Assembly: GCA_001543385.1 (NCBI GenBank)
Contig: LPNH01000004.1
Span: 1 to 64,000, forward strand
Direction of reading: 5' to 3'
Length of the DNA: 64,000 bases
Source of the DNA: Candidatus Hemicellulosilyticus sp. P3
Lineage (GTDB): Bacteria > Bacteroidota > Bacteroidia > Bacteroidales > P3
The notes under the pieces are model-generated. The model was not told the origin of the DNA. It worked only from the letters and a program-made list of their open reading frames with translations, and searched no databases. A program made the position numbers and the translations under genes. Each line of letters begins with the position of its first letter. Position 1 is the first letter of the stretch. Positions 26,988 to 36,370 of this stretch are shown in pieces.

Positions 26988-28484
26988 TCATTCACCGAGC
27001 GCCTGCTCCTGCAGGAACCGGACACTGGCGTGTATGTGCTTGAACATCACTTGGTCGTTGTCGACAAAGTTGACGGTCTTCCGATATTCTTTGACCATCG
27101 ATTCCAGAAACGGGCTGCTTTTCATCGGCCGGCGGAACTCCAGCGCCTGGGCGGCGTTGAAGAGCTCGATGGCCAGTATGCGCTCTGTATTCTCGGCCAC
27201 ACGGTAGCATTTGGTTGCTGCATTGCCGCCCATGCTGACCAAGTCTTCCTGATTCTGGCTTGACGGAATGCTGTCGACACTGCACGGGGTGCACAGCTGT
27301 TTGTTTTGGCTGGCGATGGCGGCGGCGGTATACTGTGGAATCATGAACCCGCTGTTAAGCCCGGGCTTGGCGACGAGAAAACTCGGTAATCCGCGTTTGG
27401 CATCGATAAGCTGATAGGTGCGCCGTTCGCTGATGCTGCCCAGTTCGGACAAGGCGATGGCCAAAAAGTCCAGCGCCATGGCCAGCGGTTCGCCGTGGAA
27501 GTGGCCGCCCGATATGACCATATCTTCGTCGGGCAGCACAATGGGGTTGTCTGTCGTGGAGTTAATCTCCACCTCTACAACGGAGGTTACATAAGCAATG
27601 GCATCCTTTGCGGCTCCATGCACCTGGGGGGCGCAACGGAAACTGTAAGGATCCTGCACATGCTCTTTGTGGCGTTTGATAAGCTGGCTGCCTTCTGTAT
27701 AGCGGCGCACAGCTTCGGCAGTCTGCAGCTGCCCTTTGTGCGGCCGCACACGGTGCAATGCCTCGTAGAATGGCTCGATACGTCCGTCAAAGGCATCAAG
27801 GCTGAGCGACAATATCATGTCGGCTTGCCGGCTCAGTCGATGCGCTTTAAGCAGCGACCATACCGCATAGGCGCTCATAAACTGTGTGCCGTTGAGTAGC
27901 GCCAGGCCCTCTTTGCTCTGCAGTGTGACAGGTTTCCACCCTTTGGCGTTATAAATCTCTGTCACGTCGCAGCGGCGGCCCTTGTAGTAAACCTCGCCCA
28001 TGCCCAGAATGGCAGGCAGCATCAAGTTGGCCAGCGGGCAGAGGTCGCCGCTGGCGCCAAGACTGCCCTGCTGGTAGACGACCGGCAGTATGTCGTCGTT
28101 GAAACAGTCCACCAACCGTTGTGCGGTGGCTATCTGCACGCCGCTGTAGCCAAAGCAGAAGTTCTGGATTTTGAGCAGCAGCATGAGTTTGACCACCTCC
28201 TGCGGCACCTCGTCACCGACACCGCAGGCGTGGCTCATCACCAGGTTTTGCTGCAACTGGCTCAGCTGCTTGCTGTCGATGGAGATGTTGCACAGCGAGC
28301 CGAATCCGGTGGTTACGCCATAGATAGGCTCTTTCTGCGACTGCATTTTATTGTTGAGGTAGTCGCGGCATTTCTCTATCCGTTCAACAGCAGATTCGCC
28401 CAGTTCCAAGGTGGCGTGTTGCGCTATGATTTCACTGATGCGGGCCAGTGTCAAGGGCTCGTCGGGAGTAATGATATGAATCAT
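26988..28484 (-). CDS. hutH: Histidine ammonia-lyase
   Basis: A 498-residue aromatic amino-acid lyase that deaminates histidine to trans-urocanate. The autocatalytic MIO cofactor comes from Ala144-Ser145-Gly146 in GSLGASGDLCPLANL. YGVTTGFGSL is the inner lid loop, and QEDLVSMGGNAATKC and STTDNPIV are further family motifs. The gene stands alone: hutU and hutI are not nearby, and the ftcD gene that would complete the pathway lies about 24 kb away on the other strand. Confidence 0.95.
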   Translation of the reverse strand: MIHIITPDEPLTLARISEIIAQHATLELGESAVERIEKCRDYLNNKMQSQKEPIYGVTTGFGSLCNISIDSKQLSQLQQNLVMSHACGVGDEVPQEVVKLMLLLKIQNFCFGYSGVQIATAQRLVDCFNDDILPVVYQQGSLGASGDLCPLANLMLPAILGMGEVYYKGRRCDVTEIYNAKGWKPVTLQSKEGLALLNGTQFMSAYAVWSLLKAHRLSRQADMILSLSLDAFDGRIEPFYEALHRVRPHKGQLQTAEAVRRYTEGSQLIKRHKEHVQDPYSFRCAPQVHGAAKDAIAYVTSVVEVEINSTTDNPIVLPDEDMVISGGHFHGEPLAMALDFLAIALSELGSISERRTYQLIDAKRGLPSFLVAKPGLNSGFMIPQYTAAAIASQNKQLCTPCSVDSIPSSQNQEDLVSMGGNAATKCYRVAENTERILAIELFNAAQALEFRRPMKSSPFLESMVKEYRKTVNFVDNDQVMFKHIHASVRFLQEQALGE

Positions 28485-28548
28485 GGAATTTGTAGATGAA
28501 ATTGTATGGTTGATATGTAACGGCTATGCAGTCAATCGCACAGCTGTT

Positions 28549-29379
28549 TTATTCTTCCAGACGTTTGTTCGATTTTTCGACGATGTCGCTGTCGACCAGT
28601 ATACGTCCACAGTATTCGCACACGATAACCTTTTTGTGCATCTTGATTTCAGTCTGGCGTTGTGGCGGTATCTTGCTGAAGCAGCCGCCGCAAGCGTCGC
28701 GGTCGATGGCAACAACGGCCAGTCCGTTGCGGGCGGCCTTGCGGATGCGTTTATATGCTGTCAGATAGCGTTCATCAATATGCTGTTCCTGCTCTTTCGA
28801 CTTGTTCAGCAACACCTGCTCGTCTTTCTCGGTCTCCTTGATGATGTCTTCCAGTTCCTCACGTTTCATCTGCAAGTCGGCCTCACGGTTGGTGCGGAGG
28901 GTCTGGGCGGCTTCCATATGCTTCTGCAGCTCTTTGATTTTGGCGTCGGCGTCGCGGTTTTTGCGCTCGCGGAGCTGTATCTCCAGGTTTTTGAACTCCG
29001 CCTCTTTGTTAAGTGACTCAAATTCGCGGTTGTTCTTCACATGATTCATCTTCTCCTCGGTGTCTTTGATTTCGCCCGTCAGCGTCTCAATCTCATTTTT
29101 GCGGGTCTTGACAGCCTGATCATATTCCTTGATGCTGGTTGTGAGGTTTTCGATGCGGGTGTTCAGGCCGGCCACCTCGTCCTCTAAGTCCTCAATGGCT
29201 TGGGGCAACTCGCCGCGGATAATCTGTATCTTGTCTATCTGTGAGTCGATGCGCTGCAGGGTGTGCAGTGCCACCAATCGTTCTTCAGTAGCCAGGTCAA
29301 CTTCGTTCTGGACTTGCACCTCGTGGGCGGTGACAGGGGTCAAATCTTCTGCTTTGGGAGTGGTGGTTTTTTTTGCCAT
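28549..29379 (-). CDS. Coiled-coil protein with C4 zinc ribbon (DUF/CdsZ-like)
   Basis: A 276-residue protein. The N-terminal 30 residues are low-complexity. Residues about 30-215 form a long charged coiled coil. A C-terminal zinc ribbon has cysteine pairs CGGC (with FSKIPP) and CEYC (with GRIL). This is the architecture of the C4-type zinc-ribbon coiled-coil proteins found widely in bacteria, named CdsZ in some species. In Bacteroidota it usually sits beside a Nif3-like gene, as here with one HAD gene between. The molecular role is unresolved. Confidence 0.85.
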   Translation of the reverse strand: MAKKTTTPKAEDLTPVTAHEVQVQNEVDLATEERLVALHTLQRIDSQIDKIQIIRGELPQAIEDLEDEVAGLNTRIENLTTSIKEYDQAVKTRKNEIETLTGEIKDTEEKMNHVKNNREFESLNKEAEFKNLEIQLRERKNRDADAKIKELQKHMEAAQTLRTNREADLQMKREELEDIIKETEKDEQVLLNKSKEQEQHIDERYLTAYKRIRKAARNGLAVVAIDRDACGGCFSKIPPQRQTEIKMHKKVIVCEYCGRILVDSDIVEKSNKRLEE

Positions 29380-29453
29380 ATTGATGAATATGTTATTATA
29401 TTATAATCATTTAAAACACCTCACAGCAACTGTGGGATGAGGTTTCAAACATA

Positions 29454-29484
29454 CAAAGGTACGAAAAATATTGCGAATCGCAAA
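29454..29484 (-). promoter_or_regulatory. Promoter for the zinc-ribbon coiled-coil gene
   Basis: On the minus strand TTTG (29484-29481) is followed after 19 nt by TACCTTTG (29461-29454). This is a full match to the Bacteroidota consensus. It leaves a leader of about 68 nt. So the zinc-ribbon gene has its own start site in addition to any read-through from the HAD gene. Confidence 0.75.
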
Positions 29485-29488
29485 TGTG

Positions 29489-30115
29489 CTATATGCACAC
29501 TGCCGGAAACCACTCGTCACCTCGGGCACAGAGGGTCTGCAACCCCCATCTGGCACCGGCGTCGACATTGACTTGCATGTCGTCGATATAGAGTGTTTCC
29601 GCGGGGTCGACGCCGGATTGCCGTATAGCTTCCCGAAAGATGTACGGATCGGGCTTGGACACCCCCATCTCGTTGGAGAAGAATGCGTGAGTGACATCAT
29701 CTCCGATGCGCAGTCCGATGTGGTCGAAATGGATGCGGCTCCAACGCAGGTGCTCTTCGTTGATATTGCTGAGAATAAACACCTGTTTGCCCTTGCGACG
29801 CAAATTTCGGATTGCTTCCAGCCTCCGTTGCGGGATGCCGAGCAGCATGGCGTCCCAAGCCTCAATCAGCGCTTCGCGGCTCACTCCGGGGCGGCACATC
29901 GGATAGAGCGCATCAAGAAACTGTCCGGTGTCGATTTTGCCGTCTTGATAGTCTTGCATCAGGCGGTTCTCCCCGACGCCGAAAAGATCCTGCGCGGCGA
30001 AGCCCGAGTCGGCGCCATGATGCCGCGACAAAGCGGCCATGGCCTTCAATGTGCGGTTCACGTCAAGATCCATCAATACGCCGCCCAAGTCAAAAAAGTA
30101 GTTTTGAATCGTCAT
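29489..30115 (-). CDS. HAD family phosphatase
   Basis: A 208-residue haloacid-dehalogenase-like hydrolase. Motif I appears as FFDLGGVLMDLD with the nucleophilic aspartate near residue 9. A helical cap follows. Motif II is FILSNINEEH, motif III the lysine in FSNEMGVSKPDPYIF, and motif IV ETLYIDDMQVNVD. This resembles YihX/epoxide-hydrolase-type HADs that act on sugar phosphates. The exact substrate cannot be told. It is 54 bases downstream of the Nif3 gene. Confidence 0.9.
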   Translation of the reverse strand: MTIQNYFFDLGGVLMDLDVNRTLKAMAALSRHHGADSGFAAQDLFGVGENRLMQDYQDGKIDTGQFLDALYPMCRPGVSREALIEAWDAMLLGIPQRRLEAIRNLRRKGKQVFILSNINEEHLRWSRIHFDHIGLRIGDDVTHAFFSNEMGVSKPDPYIFREAIRQSGVDPAETLYIDDMQVNVDAGARWGLQTLCARGDEWFPAVCI

Positions 30116-30169
30116 GTCCGGTTGTGTTTTATGCTGCCTGGTGGAAATGTTGTCACGTCCTTTCTGTCA

Positions 30170-30964
30170 TTACACCCAAACCTCCCAACGGTCGCAGGCT
30201 GTGGTGACGAAAGTCTTGAAACTGCCGTCACCCAATGCGTCGACGGCGCCGGCCAGCAAGCCCCGTGTCGGCTGCTCGCTCTCATAGTGGCCAATGTCGG
30301 CCAGCACCAGCTGCCGTTCGGCTTTTTGAAAGTCGTGATACTTCAAGTCGCCGGTCAGGTAGATGTCGGCCCGGGCCGTGATGGCGTCACCGATGAGAAA
30401 ACTGCCCGCACCGCCGCATATCGCCACCTGCCGGACTATAGCCCTTATGTCGAGGGCTCCGACACCCACACGCATGGCGGGCAGGTGCAGCGACTCTTTC
30501 ACCATGGCCAAAAATTGTGCAGTGGGCACAGGGTGGGGGAGTATTCCGATCAGTCCGGCTCCGATGTCAGGATCGCCGGCCTGCGGCCGCAGAATGCGGC
30601 ACTCTTCCAACCCCAGATTGGCGGCCAATATGCCATTGACCCCGACTTTGAGGTTGTCGAGGTTGGTGTGGGCGGCATAGACGGCCACACCGCTTTTTAC
30701 AAGTCGGAGCACAATCCGTCCCGCCGTGGTGTCGGGCGTGATGTGTTTCAATCCGCCGAAAATGACAGGGTGGTGTGTGACGATGAGGTTCACCCCCTTG
30801 GCGACAGCCTCCTCGGCCACCGCCTCGGTGAGGTCCAGCGCGGTCAGCACCCCGGTCACGGTGCATTCCGGATCGCCTATCAGGAAACCGGAATTATCAT
30901 AACTCTCCTGACATTCGGGGTGGAACGTGGCGTTCATCCGCCGTATGAGTTCGGCCGTCTTCAT
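30170..30964 (-). CDS. Nif3-like dinuclear metal centre protein
   Basis: A 264-residue short-form Nif3/DUF34 protein. Metal ligands appear in VNLIVTHHPVIFGGLKH, in VYAAHTNLD and at the C-terminus in DIGHYESEQP. ICGGAGSFLIGDAI is the third conserved block. The family forms toroidal hexamers with two metals per subunit. Some members have been linked to GTP cyclohydrolase-like or phosphohydrolase activity, but its function is not settled. Confidence 0.92.
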   Translation of the reverse strand: MKTAELIRRMNATFHPECQESYDNSGFLIGDPECTVTGVLTALDLTEAVAEEAVAKGVNLIVTHHPVIFGGLKHITPDTTAGRIVLRLVKSGVAVYAAHTNLDNLKVGVNGILAANLGLEECRILRPQAGDPDIGAGLIGILPHPVPTAQFLAMVKESLHLPAMRVGVGALDIRAIVRQVAICGGAGSFLIGDAITARADIYLTGDLKYHDFQKAERQLVLADIGHYESEQPTRGLLAGAVDALGDGSFKTFVTTACDRWEVWV

Positions 30965-31055
30965 CTTGTTGGTGTTTTGGATTCACAGTATTGCTGTTGC
31001 AAAAATACTCCGAATAAATGAAACGCACAACCGGCCGCTCTTCAAATCAGCATAA

Positions 31056-31097
31056 AACAGACAAAGGGGCTTCGTAACTGAAGCCCCTTTGTCTGTT
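31056..31097 (-). terminator. Strong intrinsic terminator after the M13 peptidase
   Basis: A perfect 18-bp stem (31056-31073 with 31080-31097) and a 6-nt loop. Read on the minus strand it ends in TTTT. It lies 24 bases past the stop of the peptidase gene. Confidence 0.9.
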
Positions 31098-31120
31098 CAG
31101 ATGTTTCCGGCCGGTTGCTC

Positions 31121-33166
31121 CTACCAGAGTGTGACACGCTTTTCAGGCGCCAGCCACATGCCGTCGCCCTCTTTGACGCCCCAAGCCTCGATGAATTCGG
31201 CGATGTGGGGAAGTGTGACATTGACACGGTTGCGGGCAAGCGAATGAACATCGACGGTGGTGAGCTGCAGCGCCGCTTTGTCGCGGATGTTGCTGGCCCA
31301 GACACCGGCATAGGCGATAAAGAAACGCTGGGCAGGCGTGAAGCCGTCCATCTCACCGCTGTTCACCTGTCCCTTGTCCATGGCGTTCTGCATGGCCAGA
31401 TAACTGATGTGCAAGCCGCCGTTGTCAGCGATATTCTCGCCCAATGTCAACTCGCCGTTGGCATAAGTCTCGGGGTCGTCAAGCACCTTCACGCTGTTGA
31501 AGCAGTCCACCAGCACTTGTGCGTTCTTTTTGAAGTTTTCGGCATCGGAGGGTTGCCACCAGTCGTTGAGGTTGCCGTTGAGGTCGTACTGGCGTCCCTG
31601 ATCGTCGAAGCCATGTGTCATCTCATGACCGATGACCACGCCGATGGCGCCATAGTTGACGGCGTCGTCAGCATTCATATCAAAGAACGGCGCCTGCAAA
31701 ATGCCTGCAGGGAAGCATATTTCATTGGTGGTGGGATTATAGTAGGCGTTGACGGTCTGCGGTGTCATCAGCCATTCGTTGCGGTCAACAGGTTTGTCAA
31801 TCTTGCTGACCATGTAGGCATGGTCGAACTCGTTGCTGCGCACCACGTTGGCGAAGTAGCTGTCATTTTTGATTTCAAGGCCGCTATAGTCTCGCCAGGT
31901 GTCAGGATAGCCCACCTTGACAAGAATGGCGTGTAGTTTTTCGATGGCTTTTTCTTTGGTGGCCTGATCCATCCAGGCTGCATTCTCGATTCGCTGTGCA
32001 AAAGCCTCCTGCAGATTGCCGACGAGGGTGAGCATGCGCTCCTTGGCCTCGGGCGGGAAGTATTTGGCCACATAAAGTTGACCCAATGCCTCGCCCATGG
32101 CTCCGTCGACCGTGCCGGTGACACGTTTCCAACGGGGCCGGATCTGTTCGGCGCCGCTCAGAGTGCGTCCATAGAACTCGAAGTTGGCGTTGACAAAATC
32201 GTCGCTCAGATAAGCGGCAGCCATATTGATGACATGCCAAGCGTAATAAGCCTTGACCGTCTCGACATTCTCCGTGGCCAGCACACGGCTCACCTCCTGG
32301 ATGTATTCGGGCTGAGCCATGTTGAACTGAGTCAGGCCGGGCAGGCCCATCTCCTTGAAATATTGTTTAAATTGAATTTCGGCGGCGAGCTTGTCGGCCT
32401 CCTCGAGACTCTTGCGGTTGAAAGTCTTGAAGGGGTCGCGGTTGACCACCTTGTCATACTGGGCGCGGGCCAGACGGGTCTCAATACCCAGCACCATCTT
32501 GGCCAGCTGGTCGGCAGGCAGCCCTGACAATTTGTCGTAGCCCGCCAACTGCAGCTCCGTGGTCAAGAGTTTCAGATAGGCATCGCGTATTTCGACAGTT
32601 GTGGCGTCGTTCTTGATATAATAGTCACGGTCGCCCATGCCCAAGCCGCCCTGATACACCCAGGCCATGCTCATCGTGGCGTCCTCATAGTCGGCCTCGT
32701 TGAACAGACCGAAAAAGGCTCCGGCCCCCATCTTTTGCAGCCGGTACATCTCTTTGCGCAAATCGTCGCGCGACGTCAAAGCGGCGATCTCCTCCATGTA
32801 AGGGGCGATAGGCTGGGCACCCTGCTGTTGCAACGTGGCGCTGTCCATGCCCATGTTATAAAGAGTGGCTATCTTGTCGGCGATGCCGCCTTTCTCATTT
32901 TTGGCTGCCGACACCGAGTCGATGATGGTGCGCAGCTGCTCCTGGTTGTTCTCCGCCAACACGTCGAACGCACCGTAGCGGCTGTGTTCGGCGTCGAGCG
33001 GATGGTTCTTCATCCATCCGCCGCAGGCATACTGGTAAAAGTCATCGACGGGGTTGGCCGTTGTGTCAAGGTTGTCGGCGCAGATGCCCGATGTGAGCAC
33101 CGCTTTGCGCTGGCAACCGGTTGCGATTAGTGCCATGGTTGCAATGGTTAACAGTGTTTTTTTCAT
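31121..33166 (-). CDS. pepO: M13 (neprilysin/PepO) family metallopeptidase, lipoprotein
   Basis: A 681-residue zinc endopeptidase. I start at ATG 33166 (MKKTLLTIATMALIATGC) rather than two codons upstream, because it gives a clean lipoprotein leader with cysteine at the lipobox. An N-terminal M13_N domain covers about 40-430. The catalytic M13 domain has IGHEMTHGFDDQGR with the HExxH zinc motif near residue 510 and the downstream glutamate in ENIADNGG. The C-terminal tryptophan-ended motif EKRVTLW matches the family end. It digests peptides in the periplasm or at the cell surface. Confidence 0.94.
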   Translation of the reverse strand: MKKTLLTIATMALIATGCQRKAVLTSGICADNLDTTANPVDDFYQYACGGWMKNHPLDAEHSRYGAFDVLAENNQEQLRTIIDSVSAAKNEKGGIADKIATLYNMGMDSATLQQQGAQPIAPYMEEIAALTSRDDLRKEMYRLQKMGAGAFFGLFNEADYEDATMSMAWVYQGGLGMGDRDYYIKNDATTVEIRDAYLKLLTTELQLAGYDKLSGLPADQLAKMVLGIETRLARAQYDKVVNRDPFKTFNRKSLEEADKLAAEIQFKQYFKEMGLPGLTQFNMAQPEYIQEVSRVLATENVETVKAYYAWHVINMAAAYLSDDFVNANFEFYGRTLSGAEQIRPRWKRVTGTVDGAMGEALGQLYVAKYFPPEAKERMLTLVGNLQEAFAQRIENAAWMDQATKEKAIEKLHAILVKVGYPDTWRDYSGLEIKNDSYFANVVRSNEFDHAYMVSKIDKPVDRNEWLMTPQTVNAYYNPTTNEICFPAGILQAPFFDMNADDAVNYGAIGVVIGHEMTHGFDDQGRQYDLNGNLNDWWQPSDAENFKKNAQVLVDCFNSVKVLDDPETYANGELTLGENIADNGGLHISYLAMQNAMDKGQVNSGEMDGFTPAQRFFIAYAGVWASNIRDKAALQLTTVDVHSLARNRVNVTLPHIAEFIEAWGVKEGDGMWLAPEKRVTLW

Positions 33167-33263
33167 GTGCATTATATTGTTTTACATATTTGCTAAATGA
33201 GGCGTAAAATTACGAAGATTTTCCGAGACGGCAGTTTCTTTTTTTAGCCGGAAATAAAACTTA

Positions 33264-33295
33264 TTTGTTTTTATTAAAAATAAACTGTAAATTTG
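33264..33295 (+). promoter_or_regulatory. Consensus Bacteroidota promoter for the universal stress protein
   Basis: TTTG at 33264-33267, a 20-nt spacer and TAAATTTG at 33288-33295. The predicted start site leaves a leader of about 20 nt before ATG 33321. Confidence 0.8.
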
Positions 33296-33320
33296 TCCAC
33301 AAATTCAAAAGCTTATCATT

Positions 33321-34142
33321 ATGAACAGAGTTGTAGTAGGTTTCGACTTCTCGTCGGGTTCGGCCTATGCCGTCGATTTGGCCATTGACATCGCCAACCG
33401 CTGGAAGGCGGACATCCAGCTGGTCTATGTGAAAGAAAAGAAACTTGACGAAGCGCCCGTCCGTGCCGAAATTGAACAGCGCATCCATGCCGTCGGACAT
33501 CTGCTTCACGGCATCAAAATGGAATATGTATTGCGCGAAGGCAGTCCCGCTGACGAGCTGGTGAAACAAGCCCGGCTGGACGACGCGATGCTGCTCGTCG
33601 TCGGCACACATGGCATGAGCGGGATGAAGACCAGCGTGCTGGGGCGCAACAGCTTCAAAACCATCGAGCGCTCGACGGTGCCGGTCCTCGTGGTGCGCGA
33701 GGATTTCAACTTTAACAAGCAGCTTGAAACCATCGTGGTGCCCATCGACAGCAGCGACGACACCCGGCAGAAGGTGACCAAAGCCGCCTACTTCGCCAAA
33801 ACCTTCGGCTCCACCATCCACCTGCTGGGGCTCTACACCTCGTCGGTGGGCGACGTACGCCGCATTGTTGACAACTATCTCGGCATGGTGGCCCGCTATC
33901 TGGACAAAAACGAAGTCAAATACATCATCCAGCGGCTCAATGTCGAGAAAAATGTCTCGGTCACCACCCTCGACTACGCCACGCGGGTGCATGCCGACCT
34001 CATCGCCATCATGACCGAACAGGAAAAAAACCTCAGCAGCCTCTTGCTCGGCACCTACGCACAGCAGATCCTAAACCAAAGCACCATCCCCATCCTCACC
34101 GTCCGCCCCACCCAGGTGGTGACAAACGCTCCCAACTATTGA
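33321..34142 (+). CDS. Universal stress protein, two Usp domains
   Basis: A 273-residue protein made of two UspA-type domains (about 1-145 and 150-273). The first contains VVVGFDFSSGSAYAVDLAIDIA and the nucleotide-loop motif VGTHGMSGMKTSVLGRNSFKTIERSTVPVLVV, matching the ATP-binding G-x2-G-x9-G(S/T) pattern in altered form. The second starts with ETIVVPIDSSDDTRQKV and is more divergent, with LLLGTYAQQILNQSTIPIL at its end. Tandem Usps are common in Bacteroidota and linked to stress survival. A consensus promoter lies upstream. Confidence 0.92.
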   Translation: MNRVVVGFDFSSGSAYAVDLAIDIANRWKADIQLVYVKEKKLDEAPVRAEIEQRIHAVGHLLHGIKMEYVLREGSPADELVKQARLDDAMLLVVGTHGMSGMKTSVLGRNSFKTIERSTVPVLVVREDFNFNKQLETIVVPIDSSDDTRQKVTKAAYFAKTFGSTIHLLGLYTSSVGDVRRIVDNYLGMVARYLDKNEVKYIIQRLNVEKNVSVTTLDYATRVHADLIAIMTEQEKNLSSLLLGTYAQQILNQSTIPILTVRPTQVVTNAPNY

Positions 34143-34180
34143 CAGAGATTATTGGACGATGGGGGCAAGAGTGGTGACTG

Positions 34181-34464
34181 TCAGCGCACGTGTGTGACGT
34201 TATCGGTTCTTTTCTGTTTTTCGTACTTGCTCTTCGCGCTCAGCAGAGTGTCCGTGATGGCCGTCGTTGTCCCATGATACACCAGACGGTTGTCGGGAGC
34301 GAACAGGTAATAGTATGGGGTGCAACGGATTTTTGTACCATATCCTTTTTGGTGTTGCTGGTTGTCTTTTTCATTACAGCATCGTCGGTTTTGGTACAAG
34401 ATACAAAGAAACTAAACCCTACTGCGACTAAAAGGGCCATAAGGCCAAACAATGTTTTTTTCAT
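34181..34464 (-). pseudogene. Frameshifted small lipoprotein, C-terminal part thioredoxin-fold-like
   Basis: Two overlapping minus-strand frames look like one broken gene. The upstream frame (34464-34240) gives a good lipoprotein leader, MKKTLFGLMALLVAVGFSFF then VSCTK, before degenerating. The downstream frame (34399-34181) gives TPYYYLFAPDNRLVYHG and a charged tail ending in the window of the same strand. That second part recalls the end of periplasmic thioredoxin-like proteins, though the similarity is by eye only. A one-base shift around 34320-34340 would join them. It could also be two unrelated spurious frames. Confidence 0.5.
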
Positions 34465-35409
34465 TTGTATAAAATTATATGTTTAACTCTACTGTCGCGA
34501 GAGTTTTTGCGGTTGCAGAAATGTTGTGTTGATTATGCAACTTTTACTTTTGCCACACAATAAAGTCAGTCGCTGTACGTATAATAAAAACGTGTAGAGC
34601 GACGGCTCTATGCCTCGGGTGCCGGCCGCAGGGATGAGTGCGTTGAGGGCTTCAAAAATCAATCACACGCTCCCTGATTCGGCACCCTCTTTTCAACGCC
34701 CGACACATCGGCACACTTTACCTGTGCGGGGCTTAATCTCATGAGATACAATTTATTCTTCATTTGCATTTGACCACATCCGTGCCTCCTCGGCCTGACA
34801 GTCGATAGGGGTTTAGGTTAAGTCACAATCCGCTGCGGCTGCATTTGGGATTGCGGAGCATCAGCTATTTGGCAGGTTGAAACCTATTTGTCGTTCCATG
34901 CCGCCGTCTCAGTGGTTTCCATCGTCATTTTGACGGACGCAGTGTCGTTTGGGCGGAACAATGGAGAGTAGGGTAGGGGTAGGGCAGTGTTGCGCAGTAG
35001 TATGTTGGAGTGCCGCACAAAGTGCCAGCCATTTAGTCTTTTTTTTAATGGCCTATATTATAACGTTGTTTAGAGTTAAAAAGTATGCTAATGATTTAAA
35101 TATTTTATAATAATCTCAATTTAGGTATGACTTATATAATTCAACCGGCAGATCCTAATCATTCAATTGCATTAGTCGTTTTCTCGTCATGCCCTTTCAC
35201 GCATGCTTGCCTTGGCCATTGGGCCTGTCTCCAAAATAGCATCATTTGCCCCCCCGTTATAACCATAATTTTATCGCATGTATTTTTTACAAGTTCTTGG
35301 AGCTTTAAAAATAAATAATTAAATTTTTGTCAAATTCATCTCTATTTTCTAATTTTGTATTATATAAATAATACGAATCATGTTATATATCAAATAATTA
35401 AATATCGAT
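34465..35409. other. Long intergenic region at the edge of the accessory region
   Basis: About 945 bases with no gene I can support. The first 500 are GC-mixed; from about 35040 the sequence becomes strongly AT-rich, like the gene that follows. A 63-codon frame at 35127-35318 has no family look, no leader and no visible ribosome site, so I leave it out. The only clear signal is the promoter at 35326-35357. Confidence 0.5.
35326..35357 (+). promoter_or_regulatory. Consensus promoter for the AT-rich lipoprotein gene
   Basis: TTTG at 35326-35329, 20-nt spacer, TAATTTTG at 35350-35357. The leader to ATG 35410 would be about 45 nt. Confidence 0.75.
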
Positions 35410-36351
35410 ATGAAAAAATTATCTAAAAAACTAAGGGCTAAAACAATTTTGGTTTCATGCATTGGTTTTCTTATGTTTATTTCTTGTTCTGAAAAGGAAG
35501 ATATCATACCCTGTGTAAATAATGACACAAAACAAATCAGCGAAATAAAAATACCTTTTGACTATATTGGAGAACAACATAACGCACTACTTTATTCAAT
35601 TGGTGATTTTTATCATGAAACCTTAGAAGAATATGCTATATTGGCTGATGAAAATGCTCTTGATGCAGAAATGCAAGAAAAATTTGTAGAAAGAATTATA
35701 AGTGAACTTCATCAAAAAGAAGATATATTTGGCGCACTAAACATAAGCCAAGACTCAATGGAAATATTTGTTCTTCTTTCGGACACATATCTTCATATGG
35801 ATACAATAGATAAACATTTTTTTAATGCTAAACTTGGTGATGTTGTTGCTAATATACTTGCAAATATTGAGCATTGTGAATCCATTGAACAACAAAGGGA
35901 GATTATCCGAGAAAAAGAGTTTAGTATTTTAAATCATGCAACTTGTTATTTTGATACATGTGTTGTTATTACATTAAATGTTTTTGAGCATAGTTTGGCG
36001 TTTTGGGATGATGCATATAATAATTTAAACAATCCTTGGCATAACTACCTTATTGCAACGGAACGCTTAAAAATAGAAATACAATATGATCTAAAATCTA
36101 ACGTAATAAGAAGAATTGGCAAGTTTTTTTGTAGACTAAAGGAAAAAATTGAAGAAAAAATTGATTATTTCTTTACATCTAACAAAATAGGAAAACTTGC
36201 TGCAGTAGATGCGGTTACTGCCGGTGCAACTGCATTGTCCCTAAACCAGAGCCCTATTGCCACTCAACCAGGTGTGGTGTTAGGAGGTGCTTTAGTGTCC
36301 GGTGTAATCACTTCAGCGGCCTGTGGGGTATTAAACTGGCAAACATTATGA
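35410..36351 (+). CDS. Uncharacterised AT-rich lipoprotein with Gly/Ala-rich C-terminal tail
   Basis: A 313-residue protein I do not recognise. The leader (residues 8-25) ends with FMFISCSEKED, a plausible lipobox. The middle is mostly helical and acidic, with clusters such as EEYAILADENALDAEMQEKF. A lysine-rich amphipathic stretch (RRIGKFFCRLKEKIEEKID) precedes a C-terminal hydrophobic, small-residue-rich segment (AAVDAVTAGATALSLN then VVLGGALVSGVITSAACGV). Such tails resemble glycine-zipper membrane segments seen in some bacteriocins. Codon use is far more AT-rich than the flanks, suggesting transfer. It is probably co-transcribed with the barrel protein that follows. Confidence 0.75.
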   Translation: MKKLSKKLRAKTILVSCIGFLMFISCSEKEDIIPCVNNDTKQISEIKIPFDYIGEQHNALLYSIGDFYHETLEEYAILADENALDAEMQEKFVERIISELHQKEDIFGALNISQDSMEIFVLLSDTYLHMDTIDKHFFNAKLGDVVANILANIEHCESIEQQREIIREKEFSILNHATCYFDTCVVITLNVFEHSLAFWDDAYNNLNNPWHNYLIATERLKIEIQYDLKSNVIRRIGKFFCRLKEKIEEKIDYFFTSNKIGKLAAVDAVTAGATALSLNQSPIATQPGVVLGGALVSGVITSAACGVLNWQTL

Positions 36352-36370
36352 TAATGCAATGAACTAAAAA

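Noticed and set aside
29471..31021. A 516-codon plus-strand frame opposite the HAD and Nif3 genes
   Set aside because: It lies opposite two genes with clear motifs and has no domain signature. It follows from high GC at third positions.
34190..34486. A 98-codon plus-strand frame opposite the broken lipoprotein
   Set aside because: Its hydrophobic run is the reverse of the lipoprotein leader; the minus-strand reading makes better sense.
35127..35318. A 63-codon plus-strand frame before the AT-rich lipoprotein
   Set aside because: Ends just before the consensus promoter, has no signal peptide or similarity I can recognise.
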